52,083 bases of DNA from positions 2,122 to 54,204 of the forward strand of contig BDDC01000439.1 of NCBI GenBank assembly GCA_001662425.1. The letters are read 5' to 3'. Origin of the DNA: Chlamydomonas sphaeroides. Taxonomy: Eukaryota > Chlorophyta > Chlorophyceae > Chlamydomonadales > Chlamydomonadaceae. This document shows positions 23,350-34,714 of the stretch, in pieces (position 1 is the first letter of the stretch; every line of letters begins with the position of its first letter). The translations under genes were made by a program, and so were the position numbers. Under the pieces are notes generated by a model, which worked only from the letters and a program-made list of their open reading frames with translations, had not been told where the DNA came from and searched no databases.

Positions 23350-24244
23350 ATGGTTGTGCTAGTACTCTCTGCTCCTAGCATTGCGGCTGGAGGGGTCATC
23401 AAGGCGAGCGCAAGCCTCGGCTGTGCGTCGTCAGCTCTCAGTGGTCTGCCGCTTCTACCTTCAGGAGGCTGCCCTGCTGTAGCAAGCACATCAGGCACAT
23501 CAGGGAAGGGCCGGAGCACCACGGTGGAGGTGCACGCGCGCGGTTCGACAACAGCGCGACCGCGCTCCAGCACCAAGACGTCCGCGACACGGTGGCTCGA
23601 AGTAGTGTCCACGAAACCTCGACAGAAGCGCCGGAGGGGCAGCGGGGACGATGGCTCTGGTGACGACGACGGTGAGGCTCTCCTTCCGGAACACCGCGTT
23701 ACAGCGCGCTAGCTTCGCTGTTCGAAGCTCAACAACATCTGCGTGGTACGGAGGTCGCTTGCCTCTGAGCGACTGGCCGAGGTTGCGCGCGCCTGATCGA
23801 CCCTGATGCTCACCGCGCCACCCAGTGCTTGCGCACACCACGCCCCCAGCCCAACACGGCTCACAAGGCTTGCCAGCGCAGTAGCTAGCAGAGGCTTGCA
23901 GCATGTACGCGCCAAGGAACCCTAGAACCCGGTCAACGGAACCGTTCGAGTCCTCAGTCTCACTCCCGGCCCTGTGTCTCCTTGTAGGCGGCTCGGGCGG
24001 CGGCGGCTGGCGCGGCGGCAACTTCAACGGCGGGCACGGAGATTTTGGCGGGTACTCCGGAGGCGACTGGTGGAGCTCCTGGCTGGCGTACGAGGGAGGT
24101 TGGCTCTGGCCGGCGATTGTTGCCACAGCGGTCCTGCACACCCTCAGCACGGGCGTGAGCACTCTCCTGATTGCGCCCGTAGAGGAGCCGCGGCGCACTC
24201 CTCGGTTGCGGCTGCGCGCCAGCGCTGCCGGCGCGTCGGCGTAG
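23350..24244 (+). CDS. Small uncharacterised one-TM protein, possibly plastid-targeted
   Basis: Two exons, 23350-23671 and 23988-24244, joined in phase 1 (GACG|GTGAGG to TTGTAG|GC), give 192 aa. The N-terminus begins MVVLVLSAPSIAAGG and continues Ser/Ala/Gly-rich with few acids for about 70 residues, then turns Arg/Lys-rich, compatible with an organellar transit peptide. A Gly/Asp run (GDDDGGSGGGGWRGGNFNGG) leads to an aromatic, Trp-rich stretch (SGGDWWSSWLAYEGGWLW) and one hydrophobic helix (PAIVATAVLHTLSTGVSTLL), then a basic tail. Similar Gly-rich/Trp/one-TM layouts occur in small plastid proteins of green algae, but I recognise no named family. It could lack exon 1 as drawn if translation begins elsewhere; the second exon is the firmer part. 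Confidence 0.55.
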
Positions 24245-24773
24245 CCGCTGGTGTGCAAAGCGTATTCGGGACCACCCATCGGTGCCGTGTGTACAGGCTC
24301 CCTCCGCTATTGGATGATGGCGCCGGGATGTATTGACTGTGTCTAGGTCGGGCGGGGCGGGCCAGGCCAGGCAGGGCGCCAGCGATAGACGCGCCGCTGT
24401 GCCCGCCAGACGCCGAGCGACGTGCCCGCACGTGGCGCGCAGGCAGACGTTGTGGGTCGTTCTCGGGGCTCTCCGATATCGGTAGCAGCCGGTGGCAGGG
24501 GTGCTGTGTTGCACCCTGATGCCCTTTTTGCGCTACCCGTGTATGCTCGGGGACCACGGAGCAGCCTTGCTCCCGCGCAACCTCGCGCCCCTAGCGCGGC
24601 ACCATCCCGCTGCACGGGTGCCGAGTTCTTCTTTACTGTTTGCGGGACGCATCCTGCGTTGTATACTATTGCATCTTGCAACCTCGCCGGTGGGGTTTGG
24701 CAGCAGGGCTCTCGTTTGGCCACCAGGGGCAATTGGCGGGGGGAGTCCTGACAGCTGCGCAAACCTCATGGTG

Positions 24774-24785
24774 TGTAATCTTACA
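24774..24785. terminator. Mirrored TGTAA poly(A) signals
   Basis: The sequence TGTAATCTTACA is a perfect inverted repeat with a two-base spacer, carrying TGTAA on both strands. The plus copy (24774-24778) is about 530 bases past the stop of the small membrane protein gene and could end its transcript. The minus copy could serve a leftward transcript, but the MYND gene stop is 1.5 kb away. Confidence 0.4.
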
Positions 24786-25104
24786 GGGCGCCAATTGCCT
24801 CGGCCCCTGCTTTCATGTTTGCTGTACGGTAGGTAGGCAACTTGTGAAGGTATCTGCGTTAGACGTTTGGGTGAGAGTGGGTTGGGCGCTCGGTGTGTTG
24901 CTCACGCGTACGTGGGATGTCGGACTGGCGTTGCCGCGCGGGGCAATGGAGGCCGCGCCGCTGCATGCGGCGGGGTGCCTAGGCGGTGACGGGTTGCGTG
25001 CTTATCCTGTAAGCCTGCAATTGAAGTTCGGCCTGCGGCAGTGCAGCTGCTACGCCGCATGTGTCTATACAAGGCAGCAAAGCTACGGGCCTCAGTACGC
25101 AATG

Positions 25105-25182
25105 ACCAGCGGATGTCCGTGATGCCGCTCTCTGTCTAGGGCTACCAGCGGATGGCCGTGATGCCGCTCTCTGCCTTGGGCT
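25105..25182. repeat. 39-base tandem duplication
   Basis: Two adjacent copies starting with ACCAGCGGATG at 25105 and 25144, differing at a few positions. They are intergenic and not in any supported reading frame. Confidence 0.85.
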
Positions 25183-26273
25183 GCCGTAACTGAAAAACTC
25201 GCAGATGCAAGGCTGCCGTGTACGGCGGCGCCACGTCCCCCACGCGGCGGCTCAGCGCTGGGCGTGCTGACGGTGATGTGCGGACTACCGGTACAGGTGA
25301 ATGCCCGCTTGACACGAGTTGACACGAAGACAATCGGTTCAGTCCAATGTCGGAGGAAGGGCAAAGCCCAATCCTTAACCCGCGGCGAAGTCTGGTTCCT
25401 TCCGTCCTGCCCCCCACCTTCAGCATAATTCAAGTATACCGAAACCAGCAGACACCAGCAACACGCACCACGCGCTTGGACGTCGAAAAGCGTTGATTGA
25501 GCACGCGCATGCGGGGCACGTCCAGGACGAACTACGGTAGGTTCTTTACCCAAGTCAGGCAGGGAAACGCTTGGGACCATGCCAGCCGCCCTGCCCCTGG
25601 CTAACCTTGCACAGCCAGAAGCGGCAGCATGACAGCCAGACGGCCTCTGACCAGCGCTACCGCTACAGCCGCCAGCAGGCACAGCCACCCCGTGCCGCCC
25701 GAGGCCAGGAGCCGCCGGTGGCCTCGGCCGCTGTCCCCGCTGCCGCCCTGCTTGATGCCCCCATTCCTATCTACTCCGTCCATCCCACACCGCACATGCA
25801 CCGAAGTGAGCAGCGCAGTGCAGGGAGCATCATGGACCGCCGGCCCGTGCCCAAACGCTGCCGCAACCGACCGTTGCACTCCGTGTGTTCGGCCGAGCGA
25901 TCAGCCGCACTCCCACCTGTCGCCGCTCGACGCCATCGTTGCCCCGGCAACCACACAGGCTGCCTGGCGTCAACACCATACGACCCTGATGGCCAGATGC
26001 GGCCGTTCCTGCCATCTTTTGCCGGGCAAGTTCCCCACAAGTGCCACGCAGGTGCAACAGCACTCGACCTCATCACACACACCCTGGGGTTCTACGCAAC
26101 ACTGGAACACACATACCCTGGGCGTGCCGCGCAGGTCGTGTTATCAAACGTTCCTACTTCGCAACGCATACGGTTCCTTCGGCACGGCGCTGGGCGTCGC
26201 TCCCCGCACTGGCGCACCCAACTTAACGCATCCCTGCTTGCCTGTGAGGCACTTTCCCATCTACGTCTCTGGC

Positions 26274-29200
26274 CTACACCCACATACGCATGTCGCCCGC
26301 CTCACCGCGACCCGCCGCCTCTTCGGCCGCCACCCTGCGCTGCGCCGCCTTGGCCGCTAGCTGGGGGCACGCCTGCTTGTGGCTGCCTCGCCAGTGCTCG
26401 GTCTGGCACGCCCGGCCGCAGTACGCCGCCTCGCCGCAGCGCCCGCACCACGCCAGCGGCCGCGCCTCCGACGGCCCGTCCAGCGTGGCGCAGTCGGGGT
26501 TGGAGCAGACGGCCAGGCAGGGGTGGCGGGCGGGCAGGTACCGGAAGTGCGAGTTGCTGCTCAGCGCCACCATCGCGGTCAGCTCCCGCTGCGCCCCCGG
26601 GTCGCCGTAGCGCTCCGCGATACGCCCCAGCAGCGCATCCATGTGTTCGGGGCTAACGGTGTCGTCTTCATCGTTGTCGTCCTCCCCTAGCGCGCTGCCC
26701 CCGCCTCCTCGCGTCCGCGCCGCCGTCTCGCCCGCGGCCGCCTGGCGGTCGCTGTGCTCCGCTAGGTCCCGCAGTGCCGCCAGCAGCTGCGGCCGGCCGT
26801 GCCGCGCCAGCAGCGTCTCGGTGAGGCCGTCCACCACCAGCGACCGCTCCTCCTGGCTGCCCAGAGCCATGCCACCCGCCTCGCGCGTGCTGGCGGCAGC
26901 GCGGCGGGTTGTGATGGGTATGCCCGCGTACTCGCTAACGTCGCGCAGGCGCGCGAACGCGACCAGCAGCTCAAGCAGGTCCAGGCCAGTGGGCAGCAGC
27001 ATGGCGTCGACCAGGCTGCCCGGCCCAAGGTAGCCGTTGCGAGCGGCGGCCGACGGCGCCGCCAGGGCGGCCGCGCCGCGCGGCGGCGGCGGCGGCGGCT
27101 CAGCGGCGGCGGCGAGCGTGATCAGCTCGGCGAGATGGATGGTCAAGGCCCTAAATTCGTGAAGGACGCAGTGCCACTGGACGCTGGCATCCCTAAGGAG
27201 GATGTCAAGATCGCTGCCGCTGTCGCACCCGCCATCGCTGCCGGCCCCGCCGCTGCCGGCCCAGTCGCTGCCGCCGCCAGCGGCGCCGTCCGCAGAGCCG
27301 CCGCCGTGGACCTCAACTATGGGGGAGAGCGCACGCCGCAGCTGCAGCACGAACGCGGCGACGACGCGCAACGCGATGAGGTGATTGCCGACCAGCGCCG
27401 CACGCATGGGCACGATCTCCCGGCTCGTCAGCACCGGCAGCCACTGCGACATGGCGAACGTTCCCAGCTCCGCACGCTGCGCCGCCGGCACGCTGTCGAC
27501 CGCCAACGCGCCGCACGCGCGTTGCAGCCAGACCAGGCGCGGCACCGCAGACGTCTCCACCTCAACGCACGCATTCAGCGGCAGCGGCAGCGATGCGTCC
27601 CAGCCGTGGTGGGTGCGTGCGCTCGTGCCGACGGGGCCCGGCGGCGGGGAGGGGCTGGGCATATTGGGCAGGACCAGCGCCAGCGTTTGCTCCAACAACG
27701 CGGCGAGCAGGGAGGAGTGGAGGAGCTCGGCATGGGCGACTGGCGTGTTGGCAATGGCGGGGTCCATGGCGAAGGGCATCATGCCGCAGGTTATGCCACC
27801 GCACCACATGGCCGGAGCGGAGAGGCCTTTGAGCGCCGTCGCGGCCTTGCGCAGCGTCACGATGAGCGCCGCCACCTCCCGCCGCTGCCCGTGCGCTAGC
27901 AGCGCCGGCCAGACGCCCGACCAGCGCAGCAGCACGTTGACCGTGGACACCACGGCCTGGGCGGCCTCGGGCGTGCGCTGCGCCGCCAGCCGCCGCAGCA
28001 CCGCCTCGAGCGCCGGCACGAAGCCGGCCGCCAGCGCACAGCGGAGGCCGTACGCGCAACCAGCGGGCTCTGCTGCGACGCTGCGATCGGCGGCGCCGGC
28101 CGCCGCCACCGCGCCCTCCGGCACCTCCAGCATCAGCAGGTAGACGCAGCACCGGAGGAGCGGGTCGTACGGCGCCTCGGCGTCCCAGACGCCGTACAAC
28201 CGCAGCACCAGCCGCCACAGTGGCAGAGCGCGCGGCGCAGCGTCGCGTGGCCGCATCTCCGTGACCAGCCGGGTCAACACCAGCGCTGCTGTGATCTGTC
28301 TGCCGAGAGGCAGCGGCCGCGGCCCGGCGGCCTCCAGAACCTCCCAGGCCGCGCCGTACAGCATGTCGTACGCCTGGCAGGAGGTGTACGGCAAGGCGGG
28401 CGGCGGCGGCGGCGCCGGATCGTCACGGTCCGGCAGGAGGCCGCATGGCGGCTGCGCCAGCGCCGGTTGCCGGGTCCTCGGCACCGTGACTTGCCACGCC
28501 AACGCGCCCGTGCACGCAAGCACGCTGAGGACCTCCGCCGCCGACCACGTCGACGCCGCAGACTGCGGCCCCTGTGGCTGCGGCGGCGCCAGCAGGCCCT
28601 CCGGCAGGCCGTGCGTGGGGCCCTGGTCCCCCGCCAGGCGGCGCCGCTCCGCCACCAGCTCCGCACCCAGCCAGAACTGCAGCCGCGGCCCGGCCAGCAG
28701 CCGCCGGACCTGCGGGCGGGTGGGCATGGAGCAGCATGCGCGCCTCTGACACGGCCATACATCGCACGCAGCTCGCGGCACTGAACCAGGGGCTCACAGG
28801 GGCCGCTGCCACCGCCAGAACGAGCCCATCCGCCCACGGTCGCGCAACCCGGCGCAGCGCTCCCGCCCATCCCGCGCCGCCCCGTCCTGCTCGCTCGTGT
28901 CCGGGGCCCCCTCGCCTGCACCAGCAGCGCCCCCAGGTCGGCGCCGCGGCTCTCGGCGCTGTACGCCAGCAGCACGGCGCTGGGCTCCGGGTGCAACGCC
29001 TCCACGGGCGGCAGCTCCTCGCCCGGCAGCAGCGCGGTCTGCAGCAGCGACGCCAGGCACTGCCCCGCCGCTATGGCCACGCTGAAGAGCGCGCCGTCCA
29101 GCCCGGCACGGGCTCTGGCCGCATCGCCGCCCGCCGCGGCGGCCGCGACCTCCAGCGCCGCGCCGCGCTGGCGCAGCGCCAGCACCGCCCCAGCGGCGTG

Positions 29201-30390
29201 CTCCATCAGGCAGCTGGCGGGTAGGGCACGGGGGGTGAGGTCACAAGGGGCGGCGCGCGACGGGGTAGTGCGGCTGCCACTGGCGCGGAGGGCCGCCGGG
29301 ATGGCTGGCTGCGCTGCTGGGTAAGAGAGTCCCGTGAGCCAATGGCCCCGGACCCGTCGCTGTTGTGGGCTGGGTGCGCCAAGGGTGCTGGCAGCCGCGC
29401 ATGCAGCGCGCGCGTGCGCACCCAGCCGGCAAGGGCAGCGTTCACCCAGAGCTCTACTGCGCCCAGCCAGTCCCGGCCAAGCTGGAGAGCCGCTGAGCGC
29501 GAGGCGGAGCAGCACAGTGAGCCTCGGGTATGGTGGGGGAGGCGGAGGGAGGAAGGGCAGTGGTGCCGTACCTGGACTCCATGCGGGTCAGGAGGTCGCC
29601 GAGCAGAGGCGAGCAGCAGAACGTGCCGCACACGCGCCTGCGGGCAGGGCGGGGCATGGCGGGGCCGCGGGTCAGAGCGAGGGTGCCGTCACGTAAGGCG
29701 CTGAGCGCCAGGGCTTGGTTCCAAGGACTCATCGCAGCGTCCTGCGAGCGGCAGCTTGTGGGCAGGCACTCACTCGAGAGCCATAAGGACGGATAGCACC
29801 ATATTGCACTGTCCTGATTGCACGTCGGGACGCGGCGCCGGCGCCGGCTTGGCGACGCGGGCGAAGAGCAGAGCCGCTGCGTCCATGTAGCCGGCCCGCA
29901 GCAGAGCGCGGAGCGCGCGCTGCGGCAGGGGCTCTGCCGGAGGTCGCTTGGCAGAGGAGCTGGCTGCCCCGTGACCAGCAGAGGACGGCCCGGCGCCGGC
30001 TGCGCTGCGCTGGGCCTTGGACTTAACTAGCTGCCTGTCGGGCAGCAGATCGGTTGTCAGCTGAAGTAGGTAGATCGCGTCACGCTGCCGATCATTGAAG
30101 GCGGGGCGTTCCGCACACATGGCTGCGGTGCGGAGAGCCCAGCCGTGCGCACAGACAGCGCCCAACCAAAAGCGAGACGCAACATCAGTCGCTTGCGTCT
30201 CCAGTCGAGAGGCCAGCCCTCGCAGGGCTCCAGCGCCACCCGCGGCGTCTAAAGTAGTCTGTAAGGATGCCTTGGCACTCCTAGGAACGTCGCCGAGGGG
30301 GCTGGCTGCGATGCGCTCCAGAGATAAGGCGGCATTCTCGATGAGGCCCGCTGGAGGCTGCGGGTGGGCTGCACGAAGTTTAGCCGGCAT
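26274..30390 (-). CDS. MYND zinc-finger protein
   Basis: Four exons: 30390-29774, 29637-29572, 29213-28922, 28709-26274; product 1136 aa, all phases consistent (first donor GTGAGTGC). The last exon alone is a 2.4-kb open frame. The MYND finger is near the C-terminus, with putative zinc ligands Cys1060, Cys1065, Cys1080, Cys1083, Cys1089, Cys1093, His1102 and Cys1106 (AWCGRCGEAAYCGRACQTEH, then WRGSHKQACPQ). The remaining thousand residues are Ala/Leu-rich and helical, with Ser/Gly and acidic insertions (EDDNDEDD); they look like an alpha-solenoid but I see no named repeat. MYND fingers bind Pro-rich peptides and are common in expanded, mostly uncharacterised, green-algal families. There is no SET domain. 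A head-to-head partial copy lies immediately upstream on the other strand. The third exon could instead end six bases later with a GC donor. Confidence 0.85.
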
Positions 30391-30639
30391 GGCGACAGCT
30401 GCCCAGGTTTGCTAACAGTAGTTAATCGTTATGCCTCCATCACATGGTATACAACAGCAACTATGCCGCAGCACCGCGGCAGGGGTGAACAATGCACCAT
30501 GAATGCGGACGCAGCAATGTTGCTGGGCCCGTGCCCCGTTGGCCGTTTATTTGCTACCTATGGCACCTACGTAATTCATTGTTAATTAATACGCTGGCGC
30601 ACGCTCCTAGTCCACGGCGAGGGGCCTGCGCCGGCTGTC

Positions 30640-32052
30640 CGGAAGGCCGTGCTGCGCTGGTCGGGGGTCTGGCTCCCGCTGCTGGCGCGGCGGGAGGTGG
30701 CGCGAGGTGGCGGCGCTCGTCGTGTCACTGTGCCAGAGCGCAACGCCGCGACAGGGTTACACGGCATCTCCGCGCCAGCCCTTGGCATCGCGATGCGGTC
30801 GGCCGCCTCATGCCCCTCGCCGTGGCCCCAATCATCGCCAACACGGACAGCGAGCTCCTCCACTCGGCCTTGCTCGCCGCGTTGTTGGAGCAAACGCCGG
30901 CGCTGGACATGCCCAGTCCCTCCCCGCCGGCGGGTCCAGTCGGTACGAGCGCCAAGGACGACGACGGCTGGGACGCCCCACCCACTTGCTGCCGCTCAAC
31001 GCGTGTGGGGTTAAGCCGACGTCTGCGGTGCCCCGCATGGACTGCCTGACGCGTGCGGGCGGCGTGCTGGCGCGGGGCTCGCAGCCTCGCGCCTGAGGGC
31101 CTTCCGCGTCATGACCCTCGGGTTGCGGCTGTGGCGTTCTGTGCGGATGCGCGCCATCCAGCGAGCGCGAGGACGCGGATCCGCACGAGGGGTTTTGGCA
31201 GGAACGACGGCCCCCAGCAGCGACGGCCAGCACACGAGCAACGGCAGCCACTGCGGCTCTGGCAGCGAGCCAGGCCGCGGCGGCAGCGGCAGCGACAGCG
31301 GCAGCTGCGACGAGGGTGGTACCGATGGCTGCGACAGCAGCTTGGACAATGGTACCCTGGCCACCGCCAATATGTACCGCAGCCCTGCCTTGCTGCTGTA
31401 CGCCGGCCTGGACCTGCTGGAGCTGCTCACGTGCGTGGCCGGGCTTCCTGGGGAAATCTGCGCCGGCGGGCTGTGCGTCACACGCCGCAGCGCGGCGCTG
31501 GACCGGCGCCAGCTGGCCGGTGTCATGGCTATGGGAAGCCAGGGAGACTGCGCGTTGGTGGTGGACGGCGCCGCCAAGGCGCTGTTGGCGCGGCACGGCC
31601 GGCCACCGCTGCTGGCGGCGCTGCGGGACCTGGCAGAGTACGGCGACCGCAAGGCGGCCGCGAACCTCTGCGGCGGCGCGGGCGCGAGGAGGCGGGGGCA
31701 GGGCGCCTGACCACGACTTCGCGGTCGTGACGAGGGAGAACGAGCTGGCTGTGATGGAGCTCATGCGGGCGAGCTACGGCGACCCCGGGGGTGGTGCGCG
31801 TGCTGCGCATGAAGCGGGAGGTCCTCCTGGTCCTACGTGGCGCCGTTCTGCAGGCCGCACTACCTGCACGCCCGCCGCCACTGCCTGGCCGTCTGCTCAA
31901 CCCCGACTGCGCCACGCCGGGGCGGGCCGTCGGGGGTGCGGCCGCTGGCGCAGTGTGGGCGCCGCGGCGAGGCAGCGTACTGCGGCCAGGCCTGCCAGGT
32001 GGAGCACTGGCGAGGGAGCCGCAGGCAGGCATGCCCCCAGCTGGCGGCCTAG
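30640..32052 (+). pseudogene. Decayed partial copy of the MYND gene, inverted
   Basis: Translated pieces in different plus-strand frames match the neighbouring minus-strand gene from its middle to its C-terminus. Examples are LRWSGVWLPLLARREVA (parent LRWSGVWPALLAHGQRREVA), ELLHSALLAALLEQT, MPSPSPPAGPVGTSA, GLDLLELLTCVAGL, LVVDGAAKALLARHGRPPLL and a MYND remnant (GEAAYCGQACQVEHWRGS). The frame changes several times and a stop ends one piece at 31710. Around 31896 one base is missing relative to the parent codons for CSNPDC, which removes that zinc-ligand pair from the frame. Two more ligands are changed, Cys to Arg in GRRGE and His to Arg in GSRRQAC. The N-terminal half of the parent is absent. 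It is an inverted, truncated duplicate, not a working gene. Confidence 0.82.
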
Positions 32053-33468
32053 GCGGGTGCGGAGCGGTAGGAACTTGCAGTAATTGTGATGCGGTTGTGC
32101 GACTGTTATTAAATAGTAAGACCTGCTTTAAATGACTTCTGTTGGCTGGTTGTGCGTCTCCTGTAGGCCGAAGGCGACTGTACGCCGCGCCCCACCGGTC
32201 CTCTACGCGCGCGGATGCGGCCACTGGCTATGCTGCGTCTGTTCCTTCTATTGCTCTCCCATTGCTCAAACGTCTTGCACCGACTTGCGATGGGGCCGCC
32301 ATCTCCAGGCGCCAGGTATTGCGCCCTGGGGCCTCAGCAGAGGCCGATGCGCGTGCACCCGGTGCCCCGTGCAGCAGGAGGCTTGCCCGCCACACCGAGA
32401 TAGATGCTGATCTCCGGCACCTAGAGAGCAGAGGCCGCAGCTGCACAGCACGGCTGCGTGCTCCCTGCCCGTGTGACCCTGCCGCCGGCTTTGGCTTGTG
32501 CGGCGAGCACGGTGCCGGCCCCAGCAGCCTAGCGGGCAAGGCCTGCAGGCTGGCCCCTGGCCTGCGGCAGTCAAAAGGTGCTGGTGGAGGCTGCGGCATG
32601 CCGCGCTGCAGCAAGAGCACGTCCACGTGGCGCCTGGACCAGGGGGCGTGCGAGGCGTGCATTTTACGCGAGAGGCGTGCCACTTGCGCGCGAGAAGCAC
32701 CAGTTGGAGAGGTGCGAGGCGCTGGCGTGGCTCGGTGGCTTTGGCCGTGTGCCAGGTGAGGTGTACCGGTAGTGGTGGTACGTCGAGAGCGGAGACCACA
32801 GCGGCACACCCTTAGCTGCGCGCACACGGCCCGTGCACTCCTAGCACTAAGCTCTCGCAGCAATCTCCGCTTGCAGTGGTGCTCGGGTGCATGGGTTGCT
32901 CCAGTTGGTGCGGTGGCGTTGGCACAGAAGATTGTTGTCTGGGTCAGTGTTGTGTTCGTTGTTGCTCGTACGCCTGGCGGCCTGGGGTCGGCCAAGGTTG
33001 CTGTCCTTTGCTTCAACCTAGGTAAAGCAGGCATGCGTATGCATTTCCCTGGTGTGCGGAGGCTGCAGTCGTACGGAGGCTTTAATGGGCAGACGTGCGA
33101 ACAGAGGGTGTTCCTTGTGTATGTACTGCATTCTCACAGTGTTTCTTGGGCAGTCCTTACCTGTCCTGGATGCTCGCTCCGTATTGTAGTATCATATACG
33201 CGACTGACATGACTGTAAACGAACGTGCAAGCAGCCGACGTTCCGCGACGTTCCCTTCTGCAAAGCGGCAAGCTCCTCATGCAACTCGCATGCTGAGCGC
33301 CGCACGGCAGGAGCCCAGCCCTCTCGCGCCCCTTATGAATAGTACTTGATCTTTCCTGCATGTACTCTGAATACGCAACACTGGTTCTTGTGAACGCTCG
33401 TGACTCCAGGCTGATATCATTAACCCCTGTTTCAAGACTGGATAGCGGTCCTTGTGACAAGGATTAAG
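32053..33468. other. Intergenic, pseudogene to first SUMO gene
   Basis: Somewhat less GC-rich than the genes. The longest frames (for example plus 32142-32759, Cys- and Arg-rich) have no family resemblance and no splice logic. The upstream region of the first SUMO gene lies at its right end. Confidence 0.45.
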
Positions 33469-34714
33469 ATGGGCGATAACATCAAGGCCGAGGCCATCAA
33501 CGTCACCATCAAGTGCGGGCGGAGCGGATGCCATGCCCGACGCGAGCGCCAGCTGCTGCCGCGCACAAGCCATCAACTGTTGCTGGCAGCCCCGATATGT
33601 CCGTCAACGCACGTGCCGTCCGTGCGCTCCTGGCTGGCTTGTCAAACGCTGGATCCCGCGCCGCGCGCAGGTCGCCAGACGGGGACACGGTCGCCTTCAA
33701 GATTAAGAAAACGACAAAAATGAGCAAGGTGTGGCGGTAAAGGCTTCGCAGGCCAGGGGTTTTCGCCACGCGTGCCCTACCCAACGCGCACCTAGCAAGC
33801 CATGCAGCCTGCCTCTGTTCGAGGGCAGCGCCAGCTACACAGCATGCGACTAGCTGGACCCTTGTGACGGCAGGGTGGCAAAGCCCGCCCTGTCTCTATC
33901 AGCCCTGTGGCCGCACCCAGCCGCCCCGCTGCGCTTCTCTGGCCGCCCCCTACCCAAACACCCGCACCAGGTCTTCACCGCATACGCCAACAAGAAGTCG
34001 GTGGCAGAGAACCATTACAAGTGCGTCCGGCCGACGTACACAGCCGTGCCCATGCCGGACGGCCCACCGACCCCAGTCGGGCTGAGTTGCGGGGGCTTGC
34101 CCTTGCCGGACGGCTAGCTCGGCCGCCAGGCCCGCTGCAGTGCTAGCGCTGACGCCGTGGCTGGCGCAGCAAGCCTTGCCCTAGTACCCAGCGGCAGCTC
34201 TCGCCTGTTTCTCGCGCCGCCACCTTACCTGGCGTCCGCCTTAGCTCAACACCTGCGTCGCCCTGCGCACCCACGCGTGCCCTTGCCGCCGGCGCAGGTT
34301 TGTGTTTGACGGGCAACGAGTGGGCGGCGACGTTACGGCGCAAGAGGTGCGGCAGCGGCCACGCCAGGGGTGTGGCGTCGGGCTGGACGGATACGGGATC
34401 GTACGCCAGCGGCGCACCGTCGGATGCCAAACACACAGCCGCCGCCGCAGGGACCTCGCCGAGCGCAGGGCGCTGTCCATGTCCTGAACCGCCACGTGTG
34501 CTGTACAAGATCTGTTGTATAATCCGCCAGGCGGCTGTCTATCCCGTGGGGCCGCCCAAAGCCCTGAACCGCGCGCCTGCGACTGCGCATCGTCGCGCGT
34601 GACCGTGCCCTTCACAGCGGACTTGCCGCCCTCCTCCGCTCCTTTCTCCCGCAGCTTGGACTCGAGGACCAGGACGTAATCGATGCATTTGTGGAGCAGG
34701 TCGGCGGGCGCTAA
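33469..34714 (+). CDS. SUMO (small ubiquitin-like modifier), tandem copy A
   Basis: Five exons, 33469-33512, 33671-33728, 33971-34020, 34298-34346, 34655-34714, phases 2, 0, 2, 0, give an 86-aa precursor. It has the beta-grasp landmarks of SUMO: INVTIKSPDGDTVAFKIKKT, then the helix FTAYANKK, the FVFDGQRV strand and LGLEDQDVIDAFVEQVGG. The diglycine at 84-85 is followed by a single Arg, which a SUMO protease would have to remove. SUMO is conjugated through E1 (SAE1/2) and UBC9 to lysines of nuclear and other proteins. The N-terminus contains IKAE (Ile5-Lys6-Ala7-Glu8), a perfect psi-K-x-E acceptor site, so chains are possible. The N-terminal tail is shorter than in most SUMOs. It is the first of three tandem, same-strand copies sharing exon sizes (58 and 50 bases for exons 2 and 3). 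Confidence 0.9.

Larger units (their letters stand above)
24245..26273. other. Intergenic stretch of about 2 kb
   Basis: Holds the 3' UTR of the small membrane protein gene and the downstream side of the MYND gene. A 39-base tandem duplication lies at 25105-25182 and a mirrored TGTAA pair at 24774-24785. The open frames (for example plus 25571-26656) are composition artefacts with no family resemblance. Confidence 0.5.

Noticed and set aside
25571..26656. Plus-strand 361-aa frame
   Set aside because: Cys/Arg/Pro-rich, overlaps the end of the MYND gene on the other strand, and resembles nothing known.
26799..27899. Plus-strand 366-aa frame with Gln/Arg/His-rich product
   Set aside because: Shadow of the MYND gene last exon; composition explained by the Ala/Leu/Arg codons of the other strand.
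30640..32052. Idea that the second MYND-like locus is a working paralogue
   Set aside because: Homologous pieces fall in different frames, a stop interrupts them, and zinc ligands are changed, so a pseudogene fits better.
32142..32759. Plus-strand 205-aa Cys-rich frame
   Set aside because: Cysteines are irregular, with no zinc-binding spacing, no splice partners and no family resemblance.
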